Under the pieces are notes generated by a model. It was not told where the DNA came from. It worked only from the letters and a program-made list of their open reading frames with translations, and searched no databases. Shown piece after piece: positions 1-8,506 of a stretch of DNA of 64,000 nt. The first letter of the stretch is position 1. Each line of letters opens with the position of its first letter. A program made the translations under genes and the position numbers. The DNA is from Lachnospiraceae bacterium (GTDB lineage: Bacteria; Bacillota; Clostridia; Lachnospirales; Lachnospiraceae), in NCBI GenBank assembly GCA_017620255.1, contig JAFZQU010000010.1, forward strand, positions 62,001 to 126,000, written 5' to 3'.

Positions 1-1
1 A

Positions 2-280
2 TATGAGATCATCTCATCGATCCGGTCCATTCAGAACCGCATGCTGGAATGCCCGGAACTGCCGCACGATACGATCCTGCATATGATGCGGATGCTTGAC
101 AACCTGCGGGCTGCGTTTGAGATCGTTTATCCGTTTGAGATGAATCCGGAGAAAGCACCGACGGAACTCGGTGAGGAGGCGGAGCTGGAGGAAGAGATGC
201 AGCGCGAATCCACCGTCCGGGAGATTTCCAATACGGCCGCACAGGACAGTGCCGCCAAAGATACGGAAGAAGACGAATAA
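2..280 (+). CDS. C-terminal fragment of an unrecognised protein
   Basis: The reading frame is open from the window edge to the TAA at 278-280, giving the last 92 residues of a protein whose start lies outside. The first half looks helical and ends around the aromatic stretch FEIVYPFEMN; the last 45 residues are strongly acidic and low-complexity (EEAELEEEM, KDTEEDE), as in disordered tails. I do not recognise a family. A bidirectional hairpin terminator follows 20 bases after the stop and separates it from the convergent rpsT. An in-frame ATG at 41 exists, but the frame continues upstream of it without a stop, so I treat this as a truncated gene rather than a short one. Confidence 0.6.
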   Translation, partial: YEIISSIRSIQNRMLECPELPHDTILHMMRMLDNLRAAFEIVYPFEMNPEKAPTELGEEAELEEEMQRESTVREISNTAAQDSAAKDTEEDE

Positions 281-300
281 TTAGAGCAAAAGACAAAAAA

Positions 301-334
301 AGAACCGGCTCACATGACGGTATGAGCCGGTTCT
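301..334. terminator. Bidirectional intrinsic terminator between the partial gene and rpsT
   Basis: A perfect 12-bp stem (301-312 paired with 323-334) with a 10-base loop. On the minus strand it is followed by a run of seven T, the form expected for ending rpsT transcription. On the plus strand the following sequence (GATTTATTTT) is only moderately T-rich, so it works best for rpsT. Confidence 0.85.
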
Positions 335-349
335 GATTTATTTTCCTGT

Positions 350-613
350 TTACTGAATCGCATTCACTGCTTTCGTCATACGGGAAATCTTTCTGGATGC
401 TGTACTCTTATGGTAAACACCCTTGGATGCAGCTTTGCTGAGCTCGGAAATGGCTTCCGTAAGAGCAGCATTTGCAGCTTCTTTATTATTCTCGTCGATA
501 GCAGCATATACGCGCTTGATATAAGTCTTAACTTTGGACCTGATCGCTTTGTTGCGTTCGGTCTTTTTATTGATCACAAGAATTCTCTTTTTCGCCGATT
601 TAATGTTAGCCAC
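350..613 (-). CDS. rpsT: 30S ribosomal protein S20
   Basis: The 87-residue basic protein begins MANIKSAKKRILVINKKTER and matches S20 in length and sequence style; S20 binds 16S rRNA in the 30S body. The start codon is GTG (611-613 read on the minus strand), preceded by GGGAGGT at 621-627, so the GTG is well supported; S20 genes often use non-ATG starts. It is monocistronic, transcribed away from lepA, with its own promoter and a roughly 90-base structured leader, and it ends in the terminator at 301-334. In many Clostridia sporulation genes such as gpr and spoIIP lie between rpsT and lepA; none is present here. Confidence 0.97.
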   Translation of the reverse strand: MANIKSAKKRILVINKKTERNKAIRSKVKTYIKRVYAAIDENNKEAANAALTEAISELSKAASKGVYHKSTASRKISRMTKAVNAIQ

Positions 614-704
614 GCTTTACACCTCCCATTCCTAGCGTAAGGACCATCCGGTCCTCCAGAGGGCCGTTTCGAGTCCGGACACGGACGTCTCGAAATCGAC
701 ACAC
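614..704 (-). promoter_or_regulatory. rpsT 5' leader with two hairpins
   Basis: Between the predicted rpsT transcription start (about 704) and the GTG lie two hairpins. One is TTTCGAG (667-673) pairing with CTCGAAA (689-695), with an inner TCCG/CGGA pairing. The other is a 6-bp stem with a 4-base loop at 640-655, just upstream of the ribosome binding site. S20 is known to regulate its own translation in some bacteria; that this leader does so is inference. Confidence 0.5.
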
Positions 705-710
705 TCATAT

Positions 711-739
711 AGTCTAGTAGAACTTTGCGGCCTTGTCAA
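711..739 (-). promoter_or_regulatory. SigA-type promoter of rpsT
   Basis: On the minus strand, a consensus -35 TTGACA (734-739) and a -10 TAGACT (711-716) are separated by 17 bases. It points into rpsT and lies back to back with the lepA promoter, the two -35 boxes being 9 bases apart. Confidence 0.8.
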
Positions 740-748
740 TACTTTTTC

Positions 749-777
749 TTGCAAAATGCGCGGATTTCCCATATACT
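749..777 (+). promoter_or_regulatory. SigA-type promoter of lepA-hemW
   Basis: TTGCAA (749-754), 17-base spacer, TATACT (772-777). This places the transcription start about 35 bases before the lepA ATG at 819. It is divergent from the rpsT promoter. Confidence 0.7.
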
Positions 778-818
778 TTGACGTGATATCAAATCAGTTC
801 ATACAGGAGATGGCAGTT

Positions 819-2624
819 ATGGATCGCAGTAAAATCCGGAATTTCTGCATCATTGCACATATCGATCACGGAAAATCAACGCTGGCGGACCGGATCATCG
901 AAAGTACCGGCCTTCTGACCAGCCGCGAAATGCAGGCGCAGGTCCTTGATAACATGGACCTGGAGCGGGAGAGAGGGATCACGATCAAATCCCAGGCCGT
1001 CCGTACGGTATATAAGGCAAAAGACGGTGAAGAATATATCTTCAACCTGATCGACACACCGGGCCATGTTGATTTTAACTACGAGGTCAGCAGATCGCTG
1101 GCGGCCTGTGACGGCGCGATCCTTGTCGTGGATGCGGCACAGGGGATCGAGGCACAGACGCTCGCCAATGTTTATTTGGCTCTGGACCATGATCTGGACG
1201 TATTTCCCGTTATCAACAAGATAGACCTGCCGAGTGCGGAACCGGACCGCGTGGCCAACGAGATCGAGGATGTGATCGGGATCGAGGCGCAGGATGCTCC
1301 GCGCATTTCCGCCAAGGTCGGGATCGGTATAGAGGAAGTGCTCGAAGCGATCGTTGAAAAGATCCCGGCACCAAAAGGCGATCCGGATGCGCCCCTGAAA
1401 GCGCTGATCTTTGATTCAATCTATGATTCCTATAAAGGCGTGATCGTGTTCTGCCGTCTGATGGACGGTCGCGTTTCGAGAGGAACACCCATTAAAATGA
1501 TGGCGACCGGCGCAGTCTGCGAGGTGGTCGAAGTCGGAACGTTCGGGGCAGGCCAGTTCATTCCCTGCGACGAGCTGAGTGCCGGCATGGTCGGCTACCT
1601 GACGGCCAGTATCAAAAACGTGCGCGACACGGCAGTCGGCGATACAGTCACAAATGCGGAGAATCCCTGCAAGGAGGCCCTGCCCGGTTATAAGAAGGTG
1701 CAGTCCATGGTCTTTTGCGGCGTTTATCCGGCTGACGGAGCCAAGTACCCGGATCTTCGGGATGCGCTGGAAAAACTGCAGTTAAATGATGCTTCGCTCA
1801 ATTATGAACCGGAGACAAGCGTGGCGCTCGGCTTCGGATTCCGTTGCGGCTTCCTGGGACTGCTGCATCTGGAAGTCGTGCAGGAAAGGCTTGAGAGAGA
1901 GTACAATCTGGACCTGGTCACAACGGCCCCGTCCGTTGTATATAAAGTACATAAGACAGACGGGACGGTGATCGACCTGACCAATCCGACCAACCTGCCG
2001 GATCCTTCGGAGATCGAATATATGGAAGAACCCGTCGTGTCGGCTGAGATCATGGTCACCAAGGATTTTGTCGGACCGATCATGGAACTCTGTCAGGAGA
2101 GAAGAGGCCGCTATATCAGCATGGAATACATGGAAGAGACCAGAGCCCTGCTGAAATACGAGCTGCCGCTCAACGAGATCATTTATGATTTCTTTGATGC
2201 CTTAAAATCACGGTCCCGCGGGTATGCCTCCTTTGACTATGACATGAAGGGGTATGAGAAGAGCGACCTTGTGAAACTGGATATCCTGATCAACCATGAG
2301 GAAGTGGACGCCCTGTCCTTTATCGTACATGCGGCATCGGCCTATGAGAGAGGGCGGAAGATGTGTGAAAAACTGAAGGAAGAGATCCCGAGACACCTCT
2401 TTGAGATCCCGATCCAGGCAGCGATCGGTTCCAAGATCATCGCCAGGGAGACCGTAAAAGCGGTGCGCAAAGACGTGCTGGCCAAGTGTTACGGCGGTGA
2501 TATCACACGAAAGAAGAAACTGCTGGAAAAACAGAAGGAAGGTAAGAAGCGGATGCGGCAGATCGGAAATGTGGAGATCCCGCAGAAGGCTTTCATGAGT
2601 GTGCTGAAACTCGATGAAACATAG
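819..2624 (+). CDS. lepA: Elongation factor 4 (translation GTPase LepA)
   Basis: At 601 residues it has the usual LepA length. It is a ribosome-associated GTPase of the EF-G family implicated in back-translocation and 30S biogenesis. The G1 loop AHIDHGKST, switch region RERGIT, G3 DTPGH and G4 NKID are all present, followed by EF-G domain II and V-like segments and the LepA-specific C-terminal domain ([20 protein letters not shown] region). I chose the ATG at 819 because AGGAG at 805-809 is 9 bases upstream; the in-frame ATGs at 756 and 810 lack a usable spacing. The next gene, hemW, starts inside its last 11 bases, an overlap suggesting translational coupling and often seen for this pair. 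Confidence 0.97.
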   Translation: MDRSKIRNFCIIAHIDHGKSTLADRIIESTGLLTSREMQAQVLDNMDLERERGITIKSQAVRTVYKAKDGEEYIFNLIDTPGHVDFNYEVSRSLAACDGAILVVDAAQGIEAQTLANVYLALDHDLDVFPVINKIDLPSAEPDRVANEIEDVIGIEAQDAPRISAKVGIGIEEVLEAIVEKIPAPKGDPDAPLKALIFDSIYDSYKGVIVFCRLMDGRVSRGTPIKMMATGAVCEVVEVGTFGAGQFIPCDELSAGMVGYLTASIKNVRDTAVGDTVTNAENPCKEALPGYKKVQSMVFCGVYPADGAKYPDLRDALEKLQLNDASLNYEPETSVALGFGFRCGFLGLLHLEVVQERLEREYNLDLVTTAPSVVYKVHKTDGTVIDLTNPTNLPDPSEIEYMEEPVVSAEIMVTKDFVGPIMELCQERRGRYISMEYMEETRALLKYELPLNEIIYDFFDALKSRSRGYASFDYDMKGYEKSDLVKLDILINHEEVDALSFIVHAASAYERGRKMCEKLKEEIPRHLFEIPIQAAIGSKIIARETVKAVRKDVLAKCYGGDITRKKKLLEKQKEGKKRMRQIGNVEIPQKAFMSVLKLDET

Positions 2625-3744
2625 TGAGAAGACCGGACTGTATGTGCATATCCCTTTTTGTCTGAGAAAATGCGCTTATTGCGATTTTCTTTCCTTTCCG
2701 GCGGATGCAGACACACATAAAAATTATGTAAATGCATTATGTAAACAGATAGACGCGACGGACGATCCAAGGCCCGTGGCGTCTGTTTATATAGGCGGCG
2801 GGACGCCAAGCGTGATCGGTCCGGAGTGGATCGATAAAATATTATGTAAACTAAAAGACCGGTTTGACATTTCAGGAGATGCCGAGATCACGATCGAAGT
2901 GAATCCCGGTACAGTGGGACCGGAACATTTTAAGATCTACCGGGAAGCCGGGATCAACCGGCTGAGCATCGGCCTGCAGTCCGCAAACGAAGATGAACTG
3001 AAACTGCTTGGCAGGATCCATACCTATGCGGATTTCCTGAAGACCTTTCACGGTGCAAGGGACGCCGGCTTTGACAATATCAGTGTGGATCTGATGACGG
3101 CACTTCCCGGGCAGGATGCCTCTGAACTTATGCATTCCCTGTCCTGCGTATGCGATCTTTACCCGGAGCATGTATCCGCTTACAGCCTGATCCTCGAAGA
3201 GGGGACACCGTTTTATGAACGCTATGCGGATCCCGGCACAGATGCGGACATCCTTCCGGATGAGGAGACAGAACGGCAGCTTTACTACCTGACAAGGGAC
3301 TATCTGGCGGACCGGGGCTACGTGCATTATGAGATCTCCAATTTCGCCAAGCCCGGCTATGAGAGCAGGCACAACAGTTCCTACTGGACCGGGCAGGATT
3401 ACCTGGGGTTCGGTTTGGGAGCGGCTTCACTTAACAGGGGCGTGCGCTACCGTATGACAAGGGACCTTGCCGTCTATCTGGCAGACCCTGATCACCGCGA
3501 GGAGATCACGGTACTTAGTGAGCGGGATGCGATGTCCGAATGCATGTTTTTGGGCCTCAGGATGATGCGCGGTGTATCGGAACGTGATTTTTACGATATG
3601 TTCGGTACAGAACTCACCGATATATACGGGGAGGAGATCGACAGGCTGATCGCGCAGGGACTGCTTGACAAGGCGGATGGAAAACTGTTCCTGACTGAGA
3701 AGGGGACCGACTTCGGAAACTACGTTTTTTCGCGGTTTGTCTGA
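2614..3744 (+). CDS. hemW: HemW-like radical SAM protein (coproporphyrinogen III oxidase-like)
   Basis: A 376-residue radical SAM protein. The signature [14 protein letters not shown] near the N-terminus supplies the C-x3-C-x2-C ligands of the [4Fe-4S] cluster, followed by the family's GGGTPS motif and a C-terminal HemN-like domain. HemW proteins are generally heme chaperones rather than true coproporphyrinogen oxidases; lepA-hemW pairing is typical of Bacillota and supports HemW over HemN. It overlaps lepA by 11 bases and so shares its promoter. No clear terminator follows; the next gene has its own promoter. Confidence 0.93.
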   Translation: MKHSEKTGLYVHIPFCLRKCAYCDFLSFPADADTHKNYVNALCKQIDATDDPRPVASVYIGGGTPSVIGPEWIDKILCKLKDRFDISGDAEITIEVNPGTVGPEHFKIYREAGINRLSIGLQSANEDELKLLGRIHTYADFLKTFHGARDAGFDNISVDLMTALPGQDASELMHSLSCVCDLYPEHVSAYSLILEEGTPFYERYADPGTDADILPDEETERQLYYLTRDYLADRGYVHYEISNFAKPGYESRHNSSYWTGQDYLGFGLGAASLNRGVRYRMTRDLAVYLADPDHREEITVLSERDAMSECMFLGLRMMRGVSERDFYDMFGTELTDIYGEEIDRLIAQGLLDKADGKLFLTEKGTDFGNYVFSRFV

Positions 3745-3803
3745 GTTGCTCCGATGAGACCCTGCTACATGTTTTTTCATATTCGGAATCTGACGGATTT
3801 TTC

Positions 3804-3832
3804 TTGTTATTTTGTGGCAAATTTGATAAAAT
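3804..3832 (+). promoter_or_regulatory. Putative SigA-type promoter of the EAL-domain gene
   Basis: TTGTTA (3804-3809), 17-base spacer, TAAAAT (3827-3832), ending 30 bases before the ATG at 3863. The -35 is imperfect, the spacing ideal. No SigD-type motif was seen here. Confidence 0.6.
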
Positions 3833-3862
3833 AACAGTAGTTGTAACATGTGGGGGGATTTC

Positions 3863-6800
3863 ATGCACAAACTGAGCGAAGATCTGTTTCAGAATGCCGT
3901 TGACTTAAACGACACCATCGTCTTTGAATATGATATTGCCGGAGACGCGATCCGGTTTTCTGATAATCTGACCAAATATATCCCGATCTCCCAGAATATC
4001 TCTGCTTTTGTTGAAAATCTGATCACCAGAGGGAAGGTGCATGCAGATGATGTGAAATCTGCGATCGCCTTCTTTTCTTCTGCGAAAAATGCAGGTAAAG
4101 TGCGCATGGAATATGTGCGCTTTCTTGATTTTAACGGGGATTACAGATGGTACCAGCTGAAGGGCAGGGCACAGCTTGACGACAACGGGAAACCGGTCAC
4201 GCTGTTCGGTACCCTGACCTATATCGATGATGAGACCAAAAGACGCAATGAAGAAGAATCCAAGGAACGTGACGAACTGACGCATCTTCTGAAAGATACC
4301 GTATTCATGGAATCGGTCGATGCATATGTCGCCGGCGTGCCTTCGGATGTGATCCCGAACATGATGCTCGTCGATGTGGACGATTATGAGGAGTGGGGAG
4401 AAACGCACGGCGAGGTCAGCGGGGACGGCGCCGTTCTGGAGATCTCCAAGATCTTAAAACGTGCATTCCGAAGCTCGGATATGATCGGCAGGCTGTCGGA
4501 GGACCGTTTCGGTATTTCCATGAAGGGCGTGCATTCGGTCAGCATCCTGTTAGAAAGAGCGGCTTATTTAAGGCAGGCTGTCAAGGATGTCTTCAGTGAT
4601 ATCGAAAACAGCGGCGGACTGACCGTCAGCATCGGTATCTCCGCACTGGATGTTAAGGAAAAGGCGGCGGACCAGCTGCTGAAGAAGGCAGTGGAGGCCC
4701 TGAATGATGCGAAACGTTCCGGCAAGGACACGTATGTGCTCTACACAGGCGATTCCGAGCGGATCGACACAAGCGTCAATCCGGTCCTTTCCACGAAAGA
4801 GATGGAACTGGTACGCAATCTGCTCGATCCGATGTGTACCTGGGCTTACGCCGTGGATGAGAACTATCAGCTGTTATACCGCAATTCCGTTCTGCAGGAG
4901 CGTCTCGGAAATACGAACTGCGGGCTTTGCTATATCCAGAACAAAGGCTATGCGGAACCCTGTCCGGACTGCCCCTTAAAGGATATGGATGCGAAGAAAG
5001 GCAGCGTTGACAGCAATGTCTATTCGACGTCCCTGCGCACGGTCATCCCGATGCGTACCACACAGATCACGCTTCGTAACGGCAAGCATATCTATATCGT
5101 TGCTTCCGTCAAGGAGAACATAGAGAATCAGATCGCAGCGCTCGACGAGAGCGAGATCCGCATCCAGAGCGCGCTGTATATGATGACGGACATCATCTGG
5201 GATGTGGATATCCTGAAGAATACCTGCATCCGCATGAAAGAGGACAACATCAATTCCGTCATGGATATGCGTATTGATAATTTCAAGCGGCTCAGGGATT
5301 ATTTTGTCACCCATGTGGTCTGCCCGGAAGATGTCAATGCCTTCCTCGAGGCGGTCGATCCGAAGTATCTGAAGCAGGAGTTCCGGGTCGGCAAGCGTTC
5401 GATCTGCAGGGAAGCCAGACTGAAGACGCTGGACAACGAATACCGCTGGTACAATATCTATTCGACTTTCATCAAGCAGGAAGAATCAGAGGAAGAGGCG
5501 CAGATGAGAGCGATCATCGTTGCACAGCCGATCCATGATTTTAAATTACAGAGTATCGCCGAGGCGGAGACCAAGATCAAATACGAGATCATGCGCCAGA
5601 AGAGTGACATCGCACAGGAAATGGCGCTGAATTTCGAGCGGAATGAAAATGTCAACGAGATGATCGGTATTCTCGTGTACGAATACAATGTGGCGGATGA
5701 TTCCTATTATCTGTGCGCGACCTTTGATGAGGTGTTCAAGGTTGACCACAGTGCGCTGTCCGGCCCCTGGGCGCTGCTCCGTTCCCTGACCTGCCATCCG
5801 GGCGATCAGGACAAGTTCGACCAGTTCATTGAAGAGATCGAGAAGACGCAGCAGACGCAGAAAGTCACTGTCAGACTGTATAACAAATACGACACGCCGG
5901 TATGGTACACGGTTTACGTACAGCCGCTGCGCGGCCTTGACAACCGTCCGGTCAGATATCTCGGAACGTTCCAGAATGTCAATACGGAAATGGAGATCAA
6001 GGCCGAGATGGAATACCGTGCCGACTTCGATTCCATGACAGGACTGTACAATGCGGAAGCCTTCTACAGAAAAGCAACGGAAATGATCCATCTCAATGAA
6101 GAAGCGCTCTACGCCGTGCTTTCCATTGATATCGAGAAGTTCCGTCTGATCAACGATAAGTTCGGGATCGAGATCGGTAACCGCTGCCTTGCCTATATGG
6201 GTAAGAGCATCCGCGAGATCATGCCGAAGAACAGCCTGGCAAAACGGTACCAGGGGGATACGTTCACGGTCCTGATGGAATACCACAGCGAACAGGATAT
6301 TTTGAACTTTATCAATACGCTGACCGTGCGTATGCGTGACAATGACGGGCTGCCGCAGGGCGTCTCCATTGTATTCGGTATCTACAAAGTTACGGACAAG
6401 TCCCTGCCGATCCGTCTGATGTGCGACAGGGCACGTACCGTCAAGAGACAGGCCAAGGGTTCGATCTTTACGAATTATGCGGTCTATGATGACGTGATCC
6501 GGCTGAAGATGCGCGAGCAGGCCGAGATTGAGGAAGAAATGGAAATGGCGCTGCATCATCATGAATTCATGATGTACCTGCAGCCGCAGATCAATGTGAA
6601 GACCGGAAAGTTATGCGGTGCGGAAGCACTTGTCCGCTGGGAACACCCGATCAAGGGCGTCATGGTTCCCGCACAGTTCCTGCCGCTGTTTGAGAGCAAC
6701 GGATTCATCACGAGACTGGACCGCTTCATGTGGGAAGAAGCGTGCAAGTATCTGGCGGATCTTCAGAAACGCGGGATCGATATCCCGATCTCCGTGAACG

Positions 6801-7282
6801 TGTCGAGAGCGCATGTAACGGAATCCGATCTGGCCGGCATCCTGACGGAACTCGTGAAACGCTACGGGATCACGCCGGAAAAACTGGAACTGGAGATCAC
6901 GGAGAACCTGTTCGTGGACGATGTCGAAGAACTGTTTGAACAGATGGAACAGTTAAAGAAGAGCGGATTCAGGATCCAGATGGATGATTTCGGTTCCGGT
7001 TATTCTTCGCTGAACATGCTCAGGAAGGCACCCGTCGATACGCTGAAGATCGACCGGTTCTTCCTGGATGAGATCATGTCCACGTCGAGAGGCAAGATCA
7101 TTGTGGAAGCTTCCGTGAAGATGGCCAAGGAACTGGGCCTGATGGTGATCGCGGAGGGCGTTGAAACAGAAGAGCAGCTGAAATTCTTAACGGACGCAGG
7201 CTGCGATATCGCACAGGGATATTATTATTCCAGACCGGTTACGCTGGAGATGTTTGAGGAGTTTATGAAGGAGCATTATTGA
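3863..7282 (+). CDS. Multidomain cyclic-di-GMP phosphodiesterase (PAS, degenerate GGDEF, Cys-rich PAS, degenerate GGDEF, EAL)
   Basis: A 1139-residue soluble protein. Order: PAS-like (about 10-130); a GGDEF-like domain (about 140-300) in which the signature is replaced by SEDRF (212-216); a PAS-like segment with C353, C356, C367 and C370; one or two further PAS-like segments (about 430-700); a second GGDEF-like domain with QGDTF (797-801); and a C-terminal EAL domain (about 900-1139). The EAL catalytic set looks complete: E921 (EALVRW), E1014 (ITEN), D1041-D1042 (DDFG), K1062 (LKIDR) and E1098 (AEGVE). So it probably hydrolyses c-di-GMP and does not make it, with the GGDEF-like domains as regulatory modules. 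ATG 3863 is chosen over 3848 because GGGGGGAT sits 7 bases upstream of it. No membrane segment was seen. The HD-domain gene follows 45 bases later. Confidence 0.9.
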   Translation: MHKLSEDLFQNAVDLNDTIVFEYDIAGDAIRFSDNLTKYIPISQNISAFVENLITRGKVHADDVKSAIAFFSSAKNAGKVRMEYVRFLDFNGDYRWYQLKGRAQLDDNGKPVTLFGTLTYIDDETKRRNEEESKERDELTHLLKDTVFMESVDAYVAGVPSDVIPNMMLVDVDDYEEWGETHGEVSGDGAVLEISKILKRAFRSSDMIGRLSEDRFGISMKGVHSVSILLERAAYLRQAVKDVFSDIENSGGLTVSIGISALDVKEKAADQLLKKAVEALNDAKRSGKDTYVLYTGDSERIDTSVNPVLSTKEMELVRNLLDPMCTWAYAVDENYQLLYRNSVLQERLGNTNCGLCYIQNKGYAEPCPDCPLKDMDAKKGSVDSNVYSTSLRTVIPMRTTQITLRNGKHIYIVASVKENIENQIAALDESEIRIQSALYMMTDIIWDVDILKNTCIRMKEDNINSVMDMRIDNFKRLRDYFVTHVVCPEDVNAFLEAVDPKYLKQEFRVGKRSICREARLKTLDNEYRWYNIYSTFIKQEESEEEAQMRAIIVAQPIHDFKLQSIAEAETKIKYEIMRQKSDIAQEMALNFERNENVNEMIGILVYEYNVADDSYYLCATFDEVFKVDHSALSGPWALLRSLTCHPGDQDKFDQFIEEIEKTQQTQKVTVRLYNKYDTPVWYTVYVQPLRGLDNRPVRYLGTFQNVNTEMEIKAEMEYRADFDSMTGLYNAEAFYRKATEMIHLNEEALYAVLSIDIEKFRLINDKFGIEIGNRCLAYMGKSIREIMPKNSLAKRYQGDTFTVLMEYHSEQDILNFINTLTVRMRDNDGLPQGVSIVFGIYKVTDKSLPIRLMCDRARTVKRQAKGSIFTNYAVYDDVIRLKMREQAEIEEEMEMALHHHEFMMYLQPQINVKTGKLCGAEALVRWEHPIKGVMVPAQFLPLFESNGFITRLDRFMWEEACKYLADLQKRGIDIPISVNVSRAHVTESDLAGILTELVKRYGITPEKLELEITENLFVDDVEELFEQMEQLKKSGFRIQMDDFGSGYSSLNMLRKAPVDTLKIDRFFLDEIMSTSRGKIIVEASVKMAKELGLMVIAEGVETEEQLKFLTDAGCDIAQGYYYSRPVTLEMFEEFMKEHY

Positions 7283-7327
7283 GCAGTCAGGATGAGATGA
7301 CTTGCTGCTGAATGCGGGGGAGGGTGT

Positions 7328-8419
7328 ATGCAGTTTATCAAAACAGAGGATCTGAAGATCGGGATGCGGCTTGCAAAGCCGATCTACAACAAAAAAGGCG
7401 TTTTGCTTTATGAGCGCGATTCCAAGCTGACGACACAGGGTATCGCTTCGGTCAAGAACTTCGGACTGATCGGGATCTATATTTTGGAGCCGGCAGAACC
7501 GCTGCCGCCCATGACGTCCGACGATATCGCTTTTGAACGTTTCCAGGCGGTCGCTGTCTTTACGATCGCGGACGAACTGCAGTATATCCTGCAGCACGGC
7601 AGACAATCCAAGATGGTGCCCTTTGCCGAGAACATTCTGAAGGAATACGGACGCTTATCCCATAAGATCAATTTTGTACAGAACCTTAGAAGCAAAGAAG
7701 ATTTCATATACAAGCATTCCCTGAATGTGGCGATCCTCTGTGCCATGATCGGGCATAAGATGGGGCTGCGCTTTGAGGAACACAGGGATCTGATCATTGC
7801 CGCCCTGATCCACGATATCGGCAAACTGAACATTCCCAAATCCCTTTTGGACAAGACAGACCGTACACCGGAAGACAAGTACGAGATGAAACGCTTTGAA
7901 AAAGACGGTGTGCGCCTTTCGGAAGATGCGTTTGCGGCCACCCCGAACATCAAACGGATGGTCTCGCAGGCATTCAGTGAATATGACGCTTTTGAGAGAG
8001 GCGAAAAGACTGTCTCCAAACTTGTGCTCGGTTCCAGGATCCTGGTGGTCGCCAATGATTACGATAAGCTGACGGCCATGAGTAATTACATGGAGCCCAA
8101 ATCCGAGATCGCAACGCTCAAGCATCTGATCAACCACCCGGAGATGTATGATCCGCAGGCGGTCGATGCGCTGATCCAAAGCGTGAATTTCCTTTCCAAC
8201 GGCTGCTGTGTGGAACTCTCCAACGGTGAAAAAGGTCTGGTCGTGCAGGCCAATGATGAAGATGTATTAAGACCCATGGTGCTGTGCTTCTCCGACAATT
8301 CCATTGTGAATCTGGCACAAAAGGGACTCTACGGCGACCTGGAAGTCAAAGACATCATGAAGACGCTCGACAACCGCTATGTGATGGATATGTCTACCAT
8401 TGACAAATTGAACGCATAG
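7328..8419 (+). CDS. HD domain protein related to HD-GYP phosphodiesterases, GYP motif absent
   Basis: A 363-residue protein. The N-terminal about 70 residues (IKTEDLKIGMRLAKPIYNK) match the domain that precedes HD-GYP domains in many Clostridia. The HD core is visible: H130 in KHSLN and H162-D163 in HDIGK. The downstream HHE...DGxGYP stretch that defines HD-GYP enzymes is missing; the equivalent region reads AFSEYDAFERGEK, and the usual DVYDAL is ANDYDKL. It may therefore be a weak or inactive c-di-GMP hydrolase, or act on another nucleotide. RBS GGGGGAGGG precedes the ATG. It lies 45 bases after the EAL gene, with no terminator between, so co-transcription is likely. Confidence 0.85.
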   Translation: MQFIKTEDLKIGMRLAKPIYNKKGVLLYERDSKLTTQGIASVKNFGLIGIYILEPAEPLPPMTSDDIAFERFQAVAVFTIADELQYILQHGRQSKMVPFAENILKEYGRLSHKINFVQNLRSKEDFIYKHSLNVAILCAMIGHKMGLRFEEHRDLIIAALIHDIGKLNIPKSLLDKTDRTPEDKYEMKRFEKDGVRLSEDAFAATPNIKRMVSQAFSEYDAFERGEKTVSKLVLGSRILVVANDYDKLTAMSNYMEPKSEIATLKHLINHPEMYDPQAVDALIQSVNFLSNGCCVELSNGEKGLVVQANDEDVLRPMVLCFSDNSIVNLAQKGLYGDLEVKDIMKTLDNRYVMDMSTIDKLNA

Positions 8420-8429
8420 TGTCTATAAT
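8400..8429 (+). promoter_or_regulatory. Consensus SigA promoter of the comM-dprA-topA run
   Basis: TTGACA (8400-8405) and TATAAT (8424-8429), both perfect, with an 18-base spacer. The -35 lies in the last codons of the preceding HD-domain gene (stop at 8417-8419). Transcription would start about 70 bases before the comM ATG. Confidence 0.8.
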
Positions 8430-8506
8430 GATATAGTCTCATATTTTTCATATCTGAATACAAATCCCTATTGTATTCCCATTCATCATGCTTAAAAGGA
8501 GGATGT

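Noticed and set aside
756..818. N-terminal extension of LepA from ATG 756
   Set aside because: ATG 756 lies within the proposed promoter and lacks a ribosome site; ATG 819 has AGGAG at proper distance and matches the family start.
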